In this document: positions 10,700 through 21,663 of the stretch, piece by piece
How the letters are laid out: the number at the start of each line of letters is the position of its first letter
Position numbering within the stretch: position 1 is the first letter of the stretch
Assembly: GCA_964016875.1 (NCBI GenBank)
Contig: OZ024718.1
Coordinates: forward strand, 1,059,001-1,123,000
Length of the DNA stretch: 64,000 nucleotides
DNA from: Fallopia convolvulus
Lineage: Eukaryota > Streptophyta > Magnoliopsida > Caryophyllales > Polygonaceae
Reading direction: 5' to 3'
Program-made: the position numbers and the translations under genes
The notes under the pieces: model-generated
The model's database searches: none
What the model was told of the DNA's origin: nothing
Seen by the model: only the letters and a program-made list of their open reading frames with translations

Positions 10700-11580
10700 A
10701 ATCGTTTTTTTTTAGTATAGGCTTATATTGGGAAAAGTTAGTACTAGCCTTGTTTTAAGCTTTTTTTTGTGTGTATGTGTACAAATTAATAATATCATTT
10801 TTTTAGTTGTTTATTGATGTTGTTAGTTAGTTAGGTTCATCCATTCTAATTTAGAAAATAATTTAAAAATTATTACCAATTTTAATTTCTTTTTTTTTTT
10901 GGGTTTAGCCGTGTCACCAATTTCAATTTCTTAGTATGTGTTTATAGACACACTCTAAAAAGACCCTTGTTTTAAAAAAAATTGTCACTTTAACCTTTAA
11001 ATTTTAAAAAAATATTTTCCATTTAAGAGTTTTATTATGCAATGATATATTTCTAAGTTATTTGTTAGTGAAAATTATACATATTGATTTGTTTGTATAT
11101 CAACTTTATATATAGTGTTTTTTAGTGTAATTAATGATTTTTTAACAATTATATCAAAGTTTAAAATGAAAATGTATTGGAGGGGATATTAATTTTAAAA
11201 AGATAACACATTTTTTTTATTTTGATAAGAAAAGAATTTAATATATCAAATATATTTAATAGATTAAGAGATCAAAAAAAAGATAACACATTTGTGGCTT
11301 ACTTTTTTTTAAGGTCAAGTTTAAATTCATCTTTTGGAAATTAAACAAAAAAACACTTCATAGTAAAAAGTCAAGAGTAGAAACCAAACAAGGCAGAAGA
11401 GTTCGGGTCTCACATCCCAACGAACACAGATGTGTCTGAATCTCCACGGAAAAGTCGTAATGTTTGTCTCTTTCACTCTCCCTGTCCACGCGTGTTCCCA
11501 CGCTCCTTCATTATCAACTTAATTCATGTTTCTAATTATTTTTATACGCAATTAGTAAGACTTGAATACAATACTTTTCA
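10700..11580. other. Intergenic, upstream of the ARF gene
   Basis: AT-rich sequence with poly(T) and poly(A) runs. A more GC-rich patch at 11395-11515 could be promoter or repeat. I see no gene. Confidence 0.4.
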
Positions 11581-11589
11581 AATCAATCT

Positions 11590-11990
11590 TTAGGGACTCT
11601 GATGGCTCCCCCATCCATTTTGACGGAGGACTGATTGGTCGGCAGTCTGTTCTAATATTTGAGACTATCGCCTTGCGTTAGGGACTTCTCGAGGCTATCA
11701 GACGTGGCATACCTCGGATCCAGATTGAAGGCAATAGTCCGCAGCTGGTCAAGGCCATGCTCGGTGACTGGCGCTGCCCGTGGGAGATTGAGTTGTTGTG
11801 TTCGCACATCCGTTTCTTGCTTGCCCTATTCCAGAATTGGAGTATCTCTTATGTCTTTCGGGAGTGCAATTCTGTGGCGGACTTCATCGCTAGATCCTTC
11901 AATACGTGTCTCCTCTATCCCACTTGCAGTTAATTCGGGTTTATTTACCCTCATCCGTCAAGATGCTCTAGGGGCGACCACTACCTTGTT
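11590..11990 (+). pseudogene. LINE RNase H relic
   Basis: Across shifting frames the plus strand reads DSDGSPIHFDGG, then EAIRRGIPRIQIEGNSPQLV, CPWEIEL, SISYVFRECNSVADFIA and a proline-rich tail with HPSRCSRG. This order matches the RNase H domain and tail of the other LINE fragments in the window. Frame changes and a stop make it non-functional. Confidence 0.65.
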
Positions 11991-12279
11991 AATTAGTGGC
12001 CATCCTAACCTCTTTTCCTTATCAAAAGAAAATTGTCGTAATTCTTATCACATCACATTATTCACTTAGGTACTAAATTAAAAAGTATTGCATTTAAGTC
12101 TTATTATTCTTCCTTTTATTGAATTAAATCAATTATCGTAAATCAATTTACATAGTTTATTGTTTTAATAGACCACGACTCTACGAGCTTGTAAATTTTC
12201 GATAATATAAGTTCTTCATCATTAAAAAAATCTAATATTATTGTTATTTTAGTTTTAAAAATAGCTAGTTGAGTTTGGC

Positions 12280-12775
12280 TTTGTTGGAAGAATTCTGATG
12301 AGCCTAAGATTGATGAATTGCAGCAAAATGGACAAAACCGCTATCGGGATAGATCAAGATTAATGTTGATGCGGCGGTCAAAGCGAAATGAGTGTTATAT
12401 AGGTGTCATGGGAGAGTTGATAATGGCGATGTCGTTTTTGCAAGGACAAAGCGAATTCAATATAGAACGAAGGTCGGTGTTGATGAAGTAAAGGCAGCGT
12501 TTTGGGGACTAAAACTTGCTTCGTCTTTGGGCCTTGAAAAGATCAATGTGAAATCCGACTCGCTCACACTGATACAAAAAGCAAGAGCTTAATGCTTCTT
12601 TTCTCTTAAGTACATGGGCTTATTGTAGAAGGAAAGCTAACAAAGCGGTTGATTGGTTAAGTAGATGGAAGCCGCTTGAACCTTTCATAGTTTCTAGTAT
12701 TCTTTACTTTCCGTTAAAGTGTTATGATGTACTTGAGCTTGATCTAGTTTAATTGAATGAAAGTTTTATATAAAA
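12280..12775 (+). pseudogene. LINE RNase H relic with 3' end
   Basis: The plus strand reads INVDAAV, then after a frame change DNGDVVFARTKRI, GVDEVKAAFWGLKLA, LGLEKINVKSDS. Downstream comes a tail with KANKAVDWLSRWKPLEPF and a stop. The domain order is that of a plant LINE RNase H. It ends in ATATAAAAAAAGA, a likely poly(A) tail. It differs from the CPWEIE-type copies and so represents another LINE lineage. Confidence 0.6.
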
Positions 12776-12921
12776 AAAGAGCAAGTGGTAGAGTTGATTA
12801 TGCATTATTTGCACATTAGATTATTTGATTTTATATATTTACATATGTGACATATCACATATATATTAAACCATTTAAGAATACATAACACAAGTACACA
12901 ACCGTATTCAAAGGATTTTTT

Positions 12922-13102
12922 TATATGGTAAGGATTAGAGTCGCCACAAGTTTATTTGGGCTCGCCTAGAGCATCCACTATGGATGAGAACTGGTTACTA
13001 ACCAATTCTAGAGAATGGATAAACCGTCGTTCATGAGGTTCGAAACTGTAACCTTGGGATACTACCTCCAAGGCTTAACTGTTGAACCCAATGTCCAAAG
13101 GC
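12922..13102 (-). mobile_element. tRNA-derived SINE with a LINE-like tail
   Basis: A 17-bp direct repeat, TATTCAAAGGATTTTTT, flanks the element (12905-12921 and 13103-13119). On the minus strand it starts GCCTTTGGACATTGGGTT, followed by AGTTAAGCCTTGGAGG (A-box-like) and GTTTCGAACCTC (B-box-like). Its 3' half reads GTTCTCATCCATAGTGGATG, CTCTAG, then CTAATCCTTACCATAT and a poly(A). That closely follows the LINE 3' end at 42990-43062. Confidence 0.75.
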
Positions 13103-13119
13103 TATTCAAAGGATTTTTT

Positions 13120-14300
13120 GTTAATTATTGTCACGAGAGATTCAAGTTTGGTATTAAATAATTGTGATGTGTTCATTCAACAAACAAACATCTAAAAATA
13201 ATAATGTTAGTTAAATTTAATAATTTTCAAATTTGACGTCTTTGTTTGTGAAAATTGAGAAGCTTTATATTTGCTAAAAAAATATAATCTCTTTTATTTC
13301 GTAATGTAACCCCTCTTTATATAGGAGCTATATTATTTTTATGACAAATAACATCAACACCTAACAAAAATTTGATTTGGCTAGCAAGCTTTCATTTTTT
13401 GGTCATAAAATGACAACAAAAAAATCAAACTCATAAAGCTTACATATCTACCAAGTACCAACTAGTAATTAAATCAACAAATCTTCACTCATTACTAACA
13501 AACAAATTTTTCATTAAAAAGAGAGAGAATTCATGCAAAAATCAAGCAAAGCATTCAAAGATTTTCAAGAATTGATTTGATCTAATCTACAAGTACTTTG
13601 ATATATATCATTAATAACCCTCACATGATAATATATCAACCCCTAATTAAACAACTAGCAATTGCTACATTGGATTGTGTAGTTCATTTACTTGTTGCCA
13701 GCTTTGGTACCTTCTATACCATTTAAAAAAACATTTTTAAAACATACAAACTTTGATATATAAATATTTACAAAAATTTAGATCCCAATGAATTTCCGGA
13801 CATCATCCTATAGCTTAGCTAGTACGATTGATTTGATCTAAAATATATACCCAAATTACGTGGGTCAAATTAATTGCCTTTAACTCCTAAAATTCATAAA
13901 TGAACATTTAATTCCACATTAATTGACAGCCCTATTGTAGATTTTTTGGGGGTCATTAAATTAATTAAATAAAATTAAAATTAATTATCTTTCTCTTTTT
14001 GGGTAGAAGATAACGTGGGAGACAGTTGATAGGGAGCATTAAAATGGATCACTAAACACAACTAAGACACAAATTTTTAATTAGGCTTTGAAAAAAACAA
14101 TTTCAATTTGGTTTTGGTATATGAAATCAAGACCAAGACTTTGGGTGATTTGACATCCCAACGCCAGCTTTACAATCCCAAGCACATTTTCCTGAAATCA
14201 AAGCAAATGGTTTAACTCAAATCTCATTTGTTGTAATTTATATGGAGTATGTTGATAATGGAGTTTGGGTATACAAAGTTAAAAAGAGAGTTTTTGTTGG
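13120..14300. other. AT-rich intergenic stretch
   Basis: No gene or terminal-repeat element that I can define. Long AT tracts and short poly(A) runs only. Confidence 0.45.
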
Positions 14301-14309
14301 TGTTGCCTT

Positions 14310-14500
14310 TTGGCTCGCCCGATTAGATCGGTCGGACACCTCTACATTCAAACCGGATATTTCGTGACCTCATTTTGGAGAGACCCTTCCAATATCAGTT
14401 TCTCCATACATGTCGTCAATGAGATTTTAACTTCGAATCTCTTGGACAACACTTAATTAAGGAGTTTAGTACTACTAGACCGACTGAAGAGAGTTTAATT
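14310..14500. mobile_element. SINE-like repeat, family with 46870-47035
   Basis: Shared blocks with 46870-47035 are TTTTGGAGAGACCCTTCCAATATCAGTTT and its variant, a conserved stretch around ATGAGATTT with AACACTTAA, and a lead block with GGCTCG and GGTCGG. Neither copy shows a clear target duplication. I class it as a short retroposon with low certainty. Confidence 0.4.
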
Positions 14501-14599
14501 AGTGAAACTAATGAGGTATATGGGACGATAAGACGAGTCTTGGGAAGTTTATACCAACAATGATCAGGTTGCTTGTATAATCAACATTCATAAACTATA

Positions 14600-14715
14600 G
14601 TCAAGTGTTATCAGTCTAGAGTTGGAAGGTGATGACGTCCGTGATTATTGGGTCGCGAGGTCAAATCCTTCTCTCCCGTTATAATGGCCTAAATGTCTCC
14701 TATATACTCAGGTAA
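14600..14715 (+). mobile_element. Diverged copy of the 6-kb SINE-like sequence
   Basis: GATGACGTCCGTGATTATTG followed by GGTCGCGAGGTCAAATCC matches the tRNA-like part of the array at 6062-6900. It shows that the array unit also exists as a dispersed repeat. Confidence 0.5.
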
Positions 14716-15059
14716 TTACGAAAGTCGGGTTTGTTTACAACAACATTTTTAAGTAGAGCTCGTAGACTTGTGATTGGATCACTGGATTTGAATAAAATCA
14801 CCAATTTCGGGTCCGATCTTGTTCACGTGGAGTTTGTTAAAAACTCTGTTAGTGAAGTTCTAAAACCCTATAGAAAATTAGTGAATTCGTCAGAAACAAA
14901 AACTTAAAAAGAAAAAAAATAATAAGTTGACAAGTAGAGAGAGAAAAAAAAATCAATCTCAACCTTTAAATTTTTATTTAACGGTTGAAATTTCCTCAAC
15001 TTTACCCGTAGAACTTTTTTCACCAACTCCAATGGAACTAAATCCTTTCGCATTCCTTG

Positions 15060-15220
15060 TTTTTTTTTGAATAAGGTAAAAATTCGGTAGACCAGACAGA
15101 CCTGGTGTACTAAGAGGTTGTCGGAGACAGCAGCCGAAACCGGCTAGGTGAGGCACAAGAGAGCCAAAGAAGAGCAACACGAGAAACCAAGAGTACAAAC
15201 AACCTAAACAGGTAGACTGG
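15060..15220 (-). mobile_element. LINE 3' tail fragment
   Basis: A T-run at 15061-15068 marks a poly(A) tail on the minus strand. The sequence before it contains CTACCGAATTTTTACCTTATTC, translating as LSGLPNFYLIQKK, the usual read-through of this plant LINE terminus. The rest of the element is missing. Confidence 0.5.
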
Positions 15221-15344
15221 AAAATAGTTTAGGTTCGAGGCGAGTAAAGCACTAATAATACACAACGCCCGACAATAGTTCAAACCATCACGATATGTGT
15301 GAAAAGAACTGCTGAAGTTCCCTCCATCGGGATGAAGGATCTTC

Positions 15345-15621
15345 TAGGGTTGAGCATCGGTTCAAAACCGAACCGAACCGACAAAAACCGAACCGAAAAC
15401 CGAAAACCGAAATTCCATTTTATGTGAACCGGATTCGGTTCGGTTTTGGTTTTTGTCGGTTTTACATAAATAGAAGGTTATTCTTTGAAAAATTCGAACC
15501 GAATCGAAATTTAACCGAAAACCGAAACCGAAATTTGTAAAATTCCTAAACCAAAAACCGAACCGAATTATATCGATTTCGGTTTAAAATTTCGGTTTGA
15601 ACCGAACCGAGCTCAACGCTA
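15345..15621. mobile_element. hAT-type MITE with CCGAAC-rich interior
   Basis: A perfect 8-bp duplication, GGATCTTC, flanks it (15337-15344 and 15622-15629). The ends are TAGGGTTGAGC and the complement of GCTCAACGCTA. The interior is mostly reiterated AACCGAA/TTCGGTT, giving many internal inverted repeats. Confidence 0.8.
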
Positions 15622-15766
15622 GGATCTTCAGAAGCCGCGAAGCACATTAGCGACCTGACCCTAAATGACTCTGAACGAGACCAAAACTCGAGTCCATCTA
15701 TTTGGAGATGTGTCAAGTAACTCGATCAAGCCTGCCACAAAAAACAACAAAAGCCAACAAGAAAGA

Positions 15767-15805
15767 TGGGCCAAGCCTAGAAACCCACTACCCAAAAAAT
15801 GGGCC
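15767..15805 (+). promoter_or_regulatory. Paired TGGGCC site II motifs upstream of WSS1
   Basis: TGGGCC occurs at 15767-15772 and 15800-15805. Site II elements bind TCP factors in plant housekeeping promoters. They sit just before a CT-rich stretch (15885-15930) that looks like the transcription start region of the WSS1 gene. Confidence 0.55.
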
Positions 15806-15964
15806 ATAAGACCAAAGAAGATAAAGGGAGCAAATGACCCATCAAAAGCAAGAGGCAAATATCTCGCGACTCCTCTCCTCTATTTTCATTGTGTTCTTCT
15901 CCGCTCTGTCTTGCCCGCCTTACCATTTTCAATTCCAGCCCTCTCTGCCGAAGGTCGTGTTTAG

Positions 15965-17357
15965 GTGAGTTGTGCATCCTCTTCTACACGAGAATCGGGT
16001 ACAAATCGGTTTTAATTCAGTTTATTTGTGTTCTCCAGTCTCGTTTGGTTCCTAGATTTTGTTGAATTTTGTACCACCGAATTCATGTATGCCGCTTCAA
16101 TCTAAAAAAGCTTCCATCTTTGTTCGTTCCTCCTTCCTTGGAACTGTCTATCACCAATTTGACTTAATTGAAGGCCTAAATTTATATTTAGCGTTTATTT
16201 GTTGAGTAATTGGGCAGTTTGGGCGTTGATTTCATTCCATTTTCCTGCTTAATTTTTATTTCCTTTCCCCTTGAATACACATGCTGTTCTAAATCTGTTG
16301 GTCAATTACATAGCTTCATTAGAATAGGTATTCAACTACTTGTTTATGTGCTAGCTATGTCATGGATTTGATGTAGATACCTCCTTTGTTAGACTAGATC
16401 TGTAAGTGTTAGTTGTTTAAGTTGAACCATTCACAAGTACCTGAAAGATAGAGTTCTGATCATATGGATAATTAGGCCTAGCAGATGCATCACTGCATAG
16501 CCCTAGAATACCCCTAGAGCCTGCCTTATTCATATCATTGGGCAATTGAATAACAAAATCTCAGAAACCTTTATAGTTTGTGAAAACTAATTGTAATTAG
16601 TATTCAACTGAATCGTGAATTCAACATTAAAGATCATTGGAATAAATGAAAGGGTTCCTTACAATGCACCTCTCATCATCAACCCATCTTTTTGGTAGGA
16701 GGTCACAAGTAATTTAAGGAATTTTGTTTCAGAGTCCTGCATTTCAAAATCCCTAATCTAATCAAGTAATGAGGGGAAAGCCTACGCCAAGTAGAAGCAA
16801 CTTACAACATATGTTGAGAAAATATATGGAATGATTCGAGATAATCTTAAGAAAGAAATTTCTCCGTTGCTTGGATTGTGCATCCAGGTACTTAAAACCC
16901 ATCTTTAGTAAGATCAAACAGGAAAACTGTACATGATTTTTTTTGGCTCAAATAGGTGCCTAGAACATCAAGAGCAAGCTTAGTTAAGGGATCATCTCGT
17001 TCAATTGCTAATGCTGCAGCCCAACAAGCCTTGATTGCTCACTGGCAAGGAATTGTGAAGAATCTTGAAAGTTTCTTGAGCATATTGACAAATAATATTA
17101 GTGAAACTTCTTTTACTTAAATGGTTATTTTGAACATGCAGCTTGTCAAGAAATCTGGAAGGGGAGAAGGCGCACAACGCCGATTCGAATGCTTAGGTAA
17201 ATTGGCTATATATCTGATTTTTAAACAATGGTGGTTCTTCAGAACAGAAGACTTATGCTTTCAACAATGATTGTGCAGAAAAGCTACTGAATTTGCTCCT
17301 GACTCTATTGCGAAATCGAGTTAAAGAAAAACACCGAGTTTAGTTTGTCATTTCTAG
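15965..17357 (+). other. Inferred leader intron of the WSS1 gene
   Basis: A CT-rich leader exon appears to end at TTTAG|GTGAGT (15964/15965). The last acceptor before the start codon is TTTCTAG (AG at 17356-17357), 18 bp upstream of the ATG at 17375. The intron would be about 1.4 kb and contains the myosin XI relic plus other exon-like pieces. The exact leader splicing is inferred. Confidence 0.45.
16795..17100 (+). pseudogene. Myosin XI fragment (two adjacent exons)
   Basis: 16795-16887 translates to KQLTTYVEKIYGMIRDNLKK, followed by EISPLLGLCIQ and a donor GTACTT. After a short intron with AG at 16954-16955, the next exon reads VPRTSRASLVKG, then ANAAAQQALIAHWQGIVKNL. This is the dilute/cargo-binding region of plant myosin XI. 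The normal continuation is absent after about 17100 and the frame runs into a stop. Only these two exons are present, with intron and splice sites kept, so it is a genomic, not mRNA-derived, copy. Two further exon-like pieces, about 17142-17196 and 17280-17341, follow with AG and GT borders; I do not recognise them. It lies in the WSS1 leader intron on the same strand. Confidence 0.75.
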
Positions 17358-17374
17358 GGCAAAGGGGCGCAAAA

Positions 17375-19181
17375 ATGCAAGGGGGTGATCTGAACAAGGT
17401 TTGGGAAACCAAAGCATTAAAGAAGAAGCCCGCACGTGAAGAAGCGATGAAGATGCTTGATCGGATTGCCAAACAGGTTCAGCCGATTATGCAAAAGCAC
17501 AAGTGGCGTGTCAAGCTTCTCTCTGAATTCTGGTAATCAATTTCTAGTGTACCTTAGAATGAGGAATAGTTCATTATCGATTGAGTTTTCTATGAAAGCG
17601 ACCATTTGTTTTGTTCATGAAATGTGTTCCACCTTGCAAATTCCGCCATGTCATTTTTGTGTGTGTGTGTTTTGTGTGGCTTTCCATTTACTTGCTTTAA
17701 GTTCTTACTTGTTAGTTGTGGTTTGTTAACATGTCTATAGGTTAATATGTTGTATCTTTTGTAGTTATTTTCCTCAGTTTGTTTTGTTTTGTTAGAAAGT
17801 TACATCTTTGCTACTGAATTCCGATGTGGTTAGTATGAGCAATGAATTGAATGTCTTTTTTTTCAGTCCAAAGAATCCACATCTTCTAGGAGTGAATGTA
17901 GGAGGGGGCGTGCAGGTGAAGTTGAGGCTTAGGAGGCCGAACAGGGATCGGGATTTCTACCCTTTTGATGAGGTTTTGGATACAATGCTTCACGAACTCT
18001 GCCATAACGCCCATGGTCCTCACAATGCAAGCTTTTATAAGCTCTGGGACGAACTCAGAAAGGTGCCTTTTGTTAGTTTAGTTAAGAAAGTGTGGCTTGT
18101 ACGTCTCATCATGTTCAACTCTGATTGATTGGTTGTTTGATTGTGTATGGATGGTGTAATAGGAGTGTGAGGAACTAATGGCAAAGGGAATTAGCGGGAC
18201 AGGGCAGGGATTTGATCTGCCTGGGAAACGTCTGGGCGGATTTGCACCTCGGTCTTCACTTCGTGAGGCTACATCGGGTGCAGCACAAGGGAGAATACGC
18301 ACCGCGTCTCTTCTGCCACCAGGACCTAACCGTCTTGGAGGGGATAAAAGCATCATGTCTGTGCTAAGCCCCGTGCAAGCAGCTGCCATGGCTGCAGAGA
18401 GGAGACGCCAAGATGAGATTTGGTGCGCTGCTGCTGCATTAGTGGAAGTCGAGGAAGAAGAAGAAGAAGAAGACGCTAATACTCACGCTCCCGCTCCCTC
18501 AACCACCTCTAAACCACCTAGGACTCAAAAGAGAAGCATAGTAGAAGACACACCGTCGTCTGCTACAAAGGGCAAACGAGTTTGCCACCCGGAACCATCG
18601 ACTCCTCATCCCTCGTCTGTGAATATATGGGACTCGGAGCCCGTGATGTGGGACTGCGAAACATGCACTCTACTGAATCCTGTAAGTTATCCCTTTTATT
18701 GCAAAAGTCCTTTTGTTGTTGCATCTTATGATGATATTATGGGGCGCATCCTCATGCTCATTGGCTTTTATACACTGCCTTTGAGATAGATTTAGTCCCT
18801 ATATCAATTTTGGTGCATTCTAACTAAATTCAGTTATTATTGTCACATAGCTGAATTTCAGTTTTTCTTGGGTCTATCGGGCGCACCCCCTTTCCCTTGG
18901 GTAGGGGTGCCCCCAGATTCCGCTGTAGTGGAGCCTCACTGGGTGAATGATGATGATCTTATGATGATATTGTTGACGATGATGCACAGCCGTTTGCTCC
19001 AGTATGCGCCGTTTGTGGCACCCCAAAGCCTAAAGCTGCAGCAGCCAAGTACAAATCCTGGTCTTGTAAATTTTGCACACTAGAGAACGACGTCAAGCTC
19101 GACAAATGCTTAGCATGCGGGCAGTGGAGATATTCGCGCGGTGTACCCGTTTCAGCTCAACCACCTAACCTTGGAACATGA
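17375..19181 (+). CDS. WSS1A: WSS1-type WLM-domain metalloprotease
   Basis: Four coding exons (17375-17532, 17867-18062, 18163-18681, 18990-19181) join in agreeing phases to give 354 residues. The N-terminus, DLNKVWETKALKKK, and VKLLSEFCP are typical of plant WSS1A. The WLM zinc-protease domain has HELCH at 95-99 with a third histidine at 105 (HExxHxxxGxxH). CEELMAKGI and GTGQGFDLPGKRLGG follow. An acidic run of glutamates (about 210-220) precedes two RanBP2-type zinc fingers, each C-x2-C-x10-C-x2-C; the second reads WSCKFCTLE to DKCLACGQWRYS. Family members cut DNA-protein crosslinks in the nucleus and bind SUMO or Cdc48. Intron 3 falls inside finger 1 (LNP|PFAP) and contains a SINE. The ATG at 17375 is chosen by homology of the N-terminus. 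Confidence 0.92.
18739..18955 (+). mobile_element. SINE-like retroposon in WSS1 intron 3, copy B
   Basis: A perfect 16-bp direct repeat, ATCTTATGATGATATT, flanks it (18723-18738 and 18956-18971). The body matches copies at 2578 and 38943, and it ends in a short TGATG tail. Removing the insert and one repeat would leave an intron of about 75 bp instead of 308 bp. The native acceptor GCACAG (to 18989) lies 18 bp beyond the second repeat. Confidence 0.85.
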
Positions 19182-19232
19182 TAGGTATCTTCAGATCCTA
19201 TATCGATTTGTTTCTATGAAGCACTTGTTTAA

Positions 19233-19385
19233 GGCTCCATTCGGCGTGGAGGTATATGGAGCTTTTTTACCCATTAAGCTAGCGGAATGGGAAGAAGCTT
19301 GTGAGGATGAGCTTCTTGAATCCGCTCAAAATTCCGCTCCAGCTAGGTGAATCCGCTCCCAATTCCGCTACTGCCGAACGGTGCC
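19233..19385. mobile_element. PIF/Harbinger-type MITE, GGCTCCRTTCGGC ends
   Basis: The left end GGCTCCATTCGGC pairs with the right end GCCGAACGGTGCC, and TAA flanks both sides (19230-19232 and 19386-19388). The interior repeats TCCGCTC/GAGCGGA-type motifs. It begins 52 bp past the WSS1 stop codon, so it probably lies in the 3' UTR. Related elements are at 54046-54196 and 63190-63371. Confidence 0.65.
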
Positions 19386-19782
19386 TAAACTAGTGCTTCC
19401 AAATTAGTTTGCTTGAATTTTGATTCCCCAGCCTTAATTTGCGGTACAAGGAATTAGACTTGTCGAGATTGGGTTGCCAAAATGGCTGATTTTGTATATA
19501 CTAGTATCCTAAGCTAAGATTGGTTGATAACTGAGTGATTGATTCTTAAACAGCCTTGCAAACATTAAATGTTGCAAATTGTACATTGATGTTATTATTC
19601 TTCATTTTATTAGAATCTTAGAATCATTATTCTATTTGAATCATTCTATTCGAATCATTATCAAGATGTGAAAAATGCTACAGAGTTGGTCCTTCCATCA
19701 TTTTTCAATTGCTCATCTTGGAGATGGACATAAGAGTGTGCTCATAGTTATTTAGATAGCAATTTGGTACATCACATGGAAG

Positions 19783-20145
19783 TAGAGCTGTCAACGGGTC
19801 GGTCGGGTTCGGGTTCGGGTTCAGGTCGTAACCGGTCATCGGTATCGATTTTTTTACAATTATTAAAATACTATATTGTTTAAAAATTGATATTTAATAA
19901 TAATTTATTATTTTTATATATTTTAATAATAAAATATATTATAATTTTCAAAATATATTATATATATTCTAAAAATATAACAAATCGAGTCAACCCAACG
20001 GGTTTCGGGTTTGAACCCAACGGATTTCGGGTCTATCGGGTTTGGTTTATTTTGGGTTTCGAGTTCAGATTTTCGGGTCTTGACCCTAAAATTTACGGGC
20101 GGTTCGGGTCGGTTTTTCAGGTCGGGTCAGCTTTTGACAGCTCTA
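19783..20145. mobile_element. hAT-type MITE with CGGGTT-rich interior
   Basis: The ends TAGAGCTGTCAA and TTGACAGCTCTA are perfect inverted repeats. A perfect 8-bp duplication, CATGGAAG, flanks them (19775-19782 and 20146-20153). The interior is made of GGGTTCGGGTT and GGGTTTCGGG variants around an AT-rich core. Confidence 0.88.
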
Positions 20146-20153
20146 CATGGAAG

Positions 20154-21660
20154 GTTCGTAAACAATATCAAAAGTTGTAGTGTGTATAAATCCAAAGACT
20201 CTCTACCAAAAGATTAAAAGAACAGTAAAAGATTGTAAAGTCGTCCAAAAGATGGCGTGTCATAATCTTAATCCACCTTCTAAGATAATCCTCTGTAAAA
20301 TGAAAGGCCAATGGCTAATCTCTTATGGTAATCCTAACATTACATCCCGAAAATTAACCAAGTTTTATTCTCATTTCATAAATAAGTGCTCATTCGCATG
20401 ACATCACTTCCCTTGAATCACAAGAAATGGCATACATAAACATGTAACTAGTTTTATCGATCGTGATGCCATCAAATAATCACAAATTGACTCAGAATGC
20501 TAAGGCAGTAATAAACACCCGAAAATTACCGATCATACATGCACGATAGATCCGCAGCCAGCGTGACAATTGACATAGACATCCAATAAGTAACTTATAC
20601 AGGGAAATTACCCAACATTGCTATCAAAGTTAATCACCATATAGTTTGATACATCAAAAGTCTGGAAAGATCAACAAAGATTTGTGCATCAATTTTATTG
20701 AAAAGATGTGTGAATCTCTATCTTATATTATGTATGCCTTGTACAATATTTTTATTGAAATTGTTTACTGTACTTTATATTTATCTCCCAATGTGTATAA
20801 GTACTTTGTACTATGTGTACAACGTGTAACGTTCTCGTAGTGATAGACAAAGATTTGGTGATTAGAAGAATGGTTCTTCATTGATATTGCTCATCGATCT
20901 AAAATTTGGATCTTTTCAAGGGAAAATTGCATAAATCAACACCAGTAATATCAGGATTTGAAGTTTACACAAGAGATCAATCTTGTTCTGATAGAGTTTA
21001 TTGAAAACTCGTAGATGGTTGAGATTTATCCAAATCCACCGATAAGAGTTTTTATTGAACTCCACCGTAACTAAACCCACATGGAATACGTATGATTTGA
21101 ACTACAATAATCTAGAGTACACAATTTCACCTTATGTAGCAAATACGCTTCAAAACAATACACTTCAAGTGGTAAAAAAAGTCCAAAATGACTGTTTATT
21201 AATCTGAAAATATGATATAATTAGCTTCATCCATACCATCTTAGCAAAATCTTATACCAAAAACTTAGAATCATGAATTGAACTCAAAGAACAAAGGGCA
21301 AGATGATCCAGCCATCATTTTAGATAGCCCAAGAACAGGGGCAGTAGCAACAAGCCAACAACCAGGTACCAACCACAAATAAGAATTGAAAAACAATGGC
21401 AATCTGTTTAGATAGTAGCCCAAGAGAATCAAAGATGTCCAAACATGAGCATTTTGTAAGTGGAGGAGTTTCTAAATTGTTCAATTGACAAAACTCATAA
21501 TCCTGATACATGAGAAAACTGATATTTGTTCACTTTGCATCATCATCTACTTCTGTTTCGCAATGGAAAACAAGAACACAGACAAAACAAAAGGAAGATA
21601 GAAAACAAGCATCTAAAGCCTGTTCTATGGATATGATTTGAGCAAAAACTAGCAACTCAC
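20154..21660. other. Intergenic stretch between WSS1 and eS19
   Basis: AT-rich sequence downstream of two converging genes. I see no coding relic or clear terminal repeats. Confidence 0.4.
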
Positions 21661-21663
21661 AAT

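Noticed and set aside
12922..13102. Possible tRNA gene on the minus strand
   Set aside because: The A- and B-box-like blocks are present but the stems do not pair, and the target duplication shows a retroposon.
15665..15964. 99-codon plus-strand frame ahead of WSS1
   Set aside because: It covers the promoter motifs and leader exon, has no recognisable domain and ends at the inferred splice donor.
19141..19350. Plus-strand open frame at the end of WSS1
   Set aside because: It lies in another frame of the last WSS1 exon and runs into a MITE.
19887..20180. Plus-strand frames inside the hAT MITE
   Set aside because: They arise from reiterated GGGTTTCGGG motifs and AT tracts, not from a coding gene.
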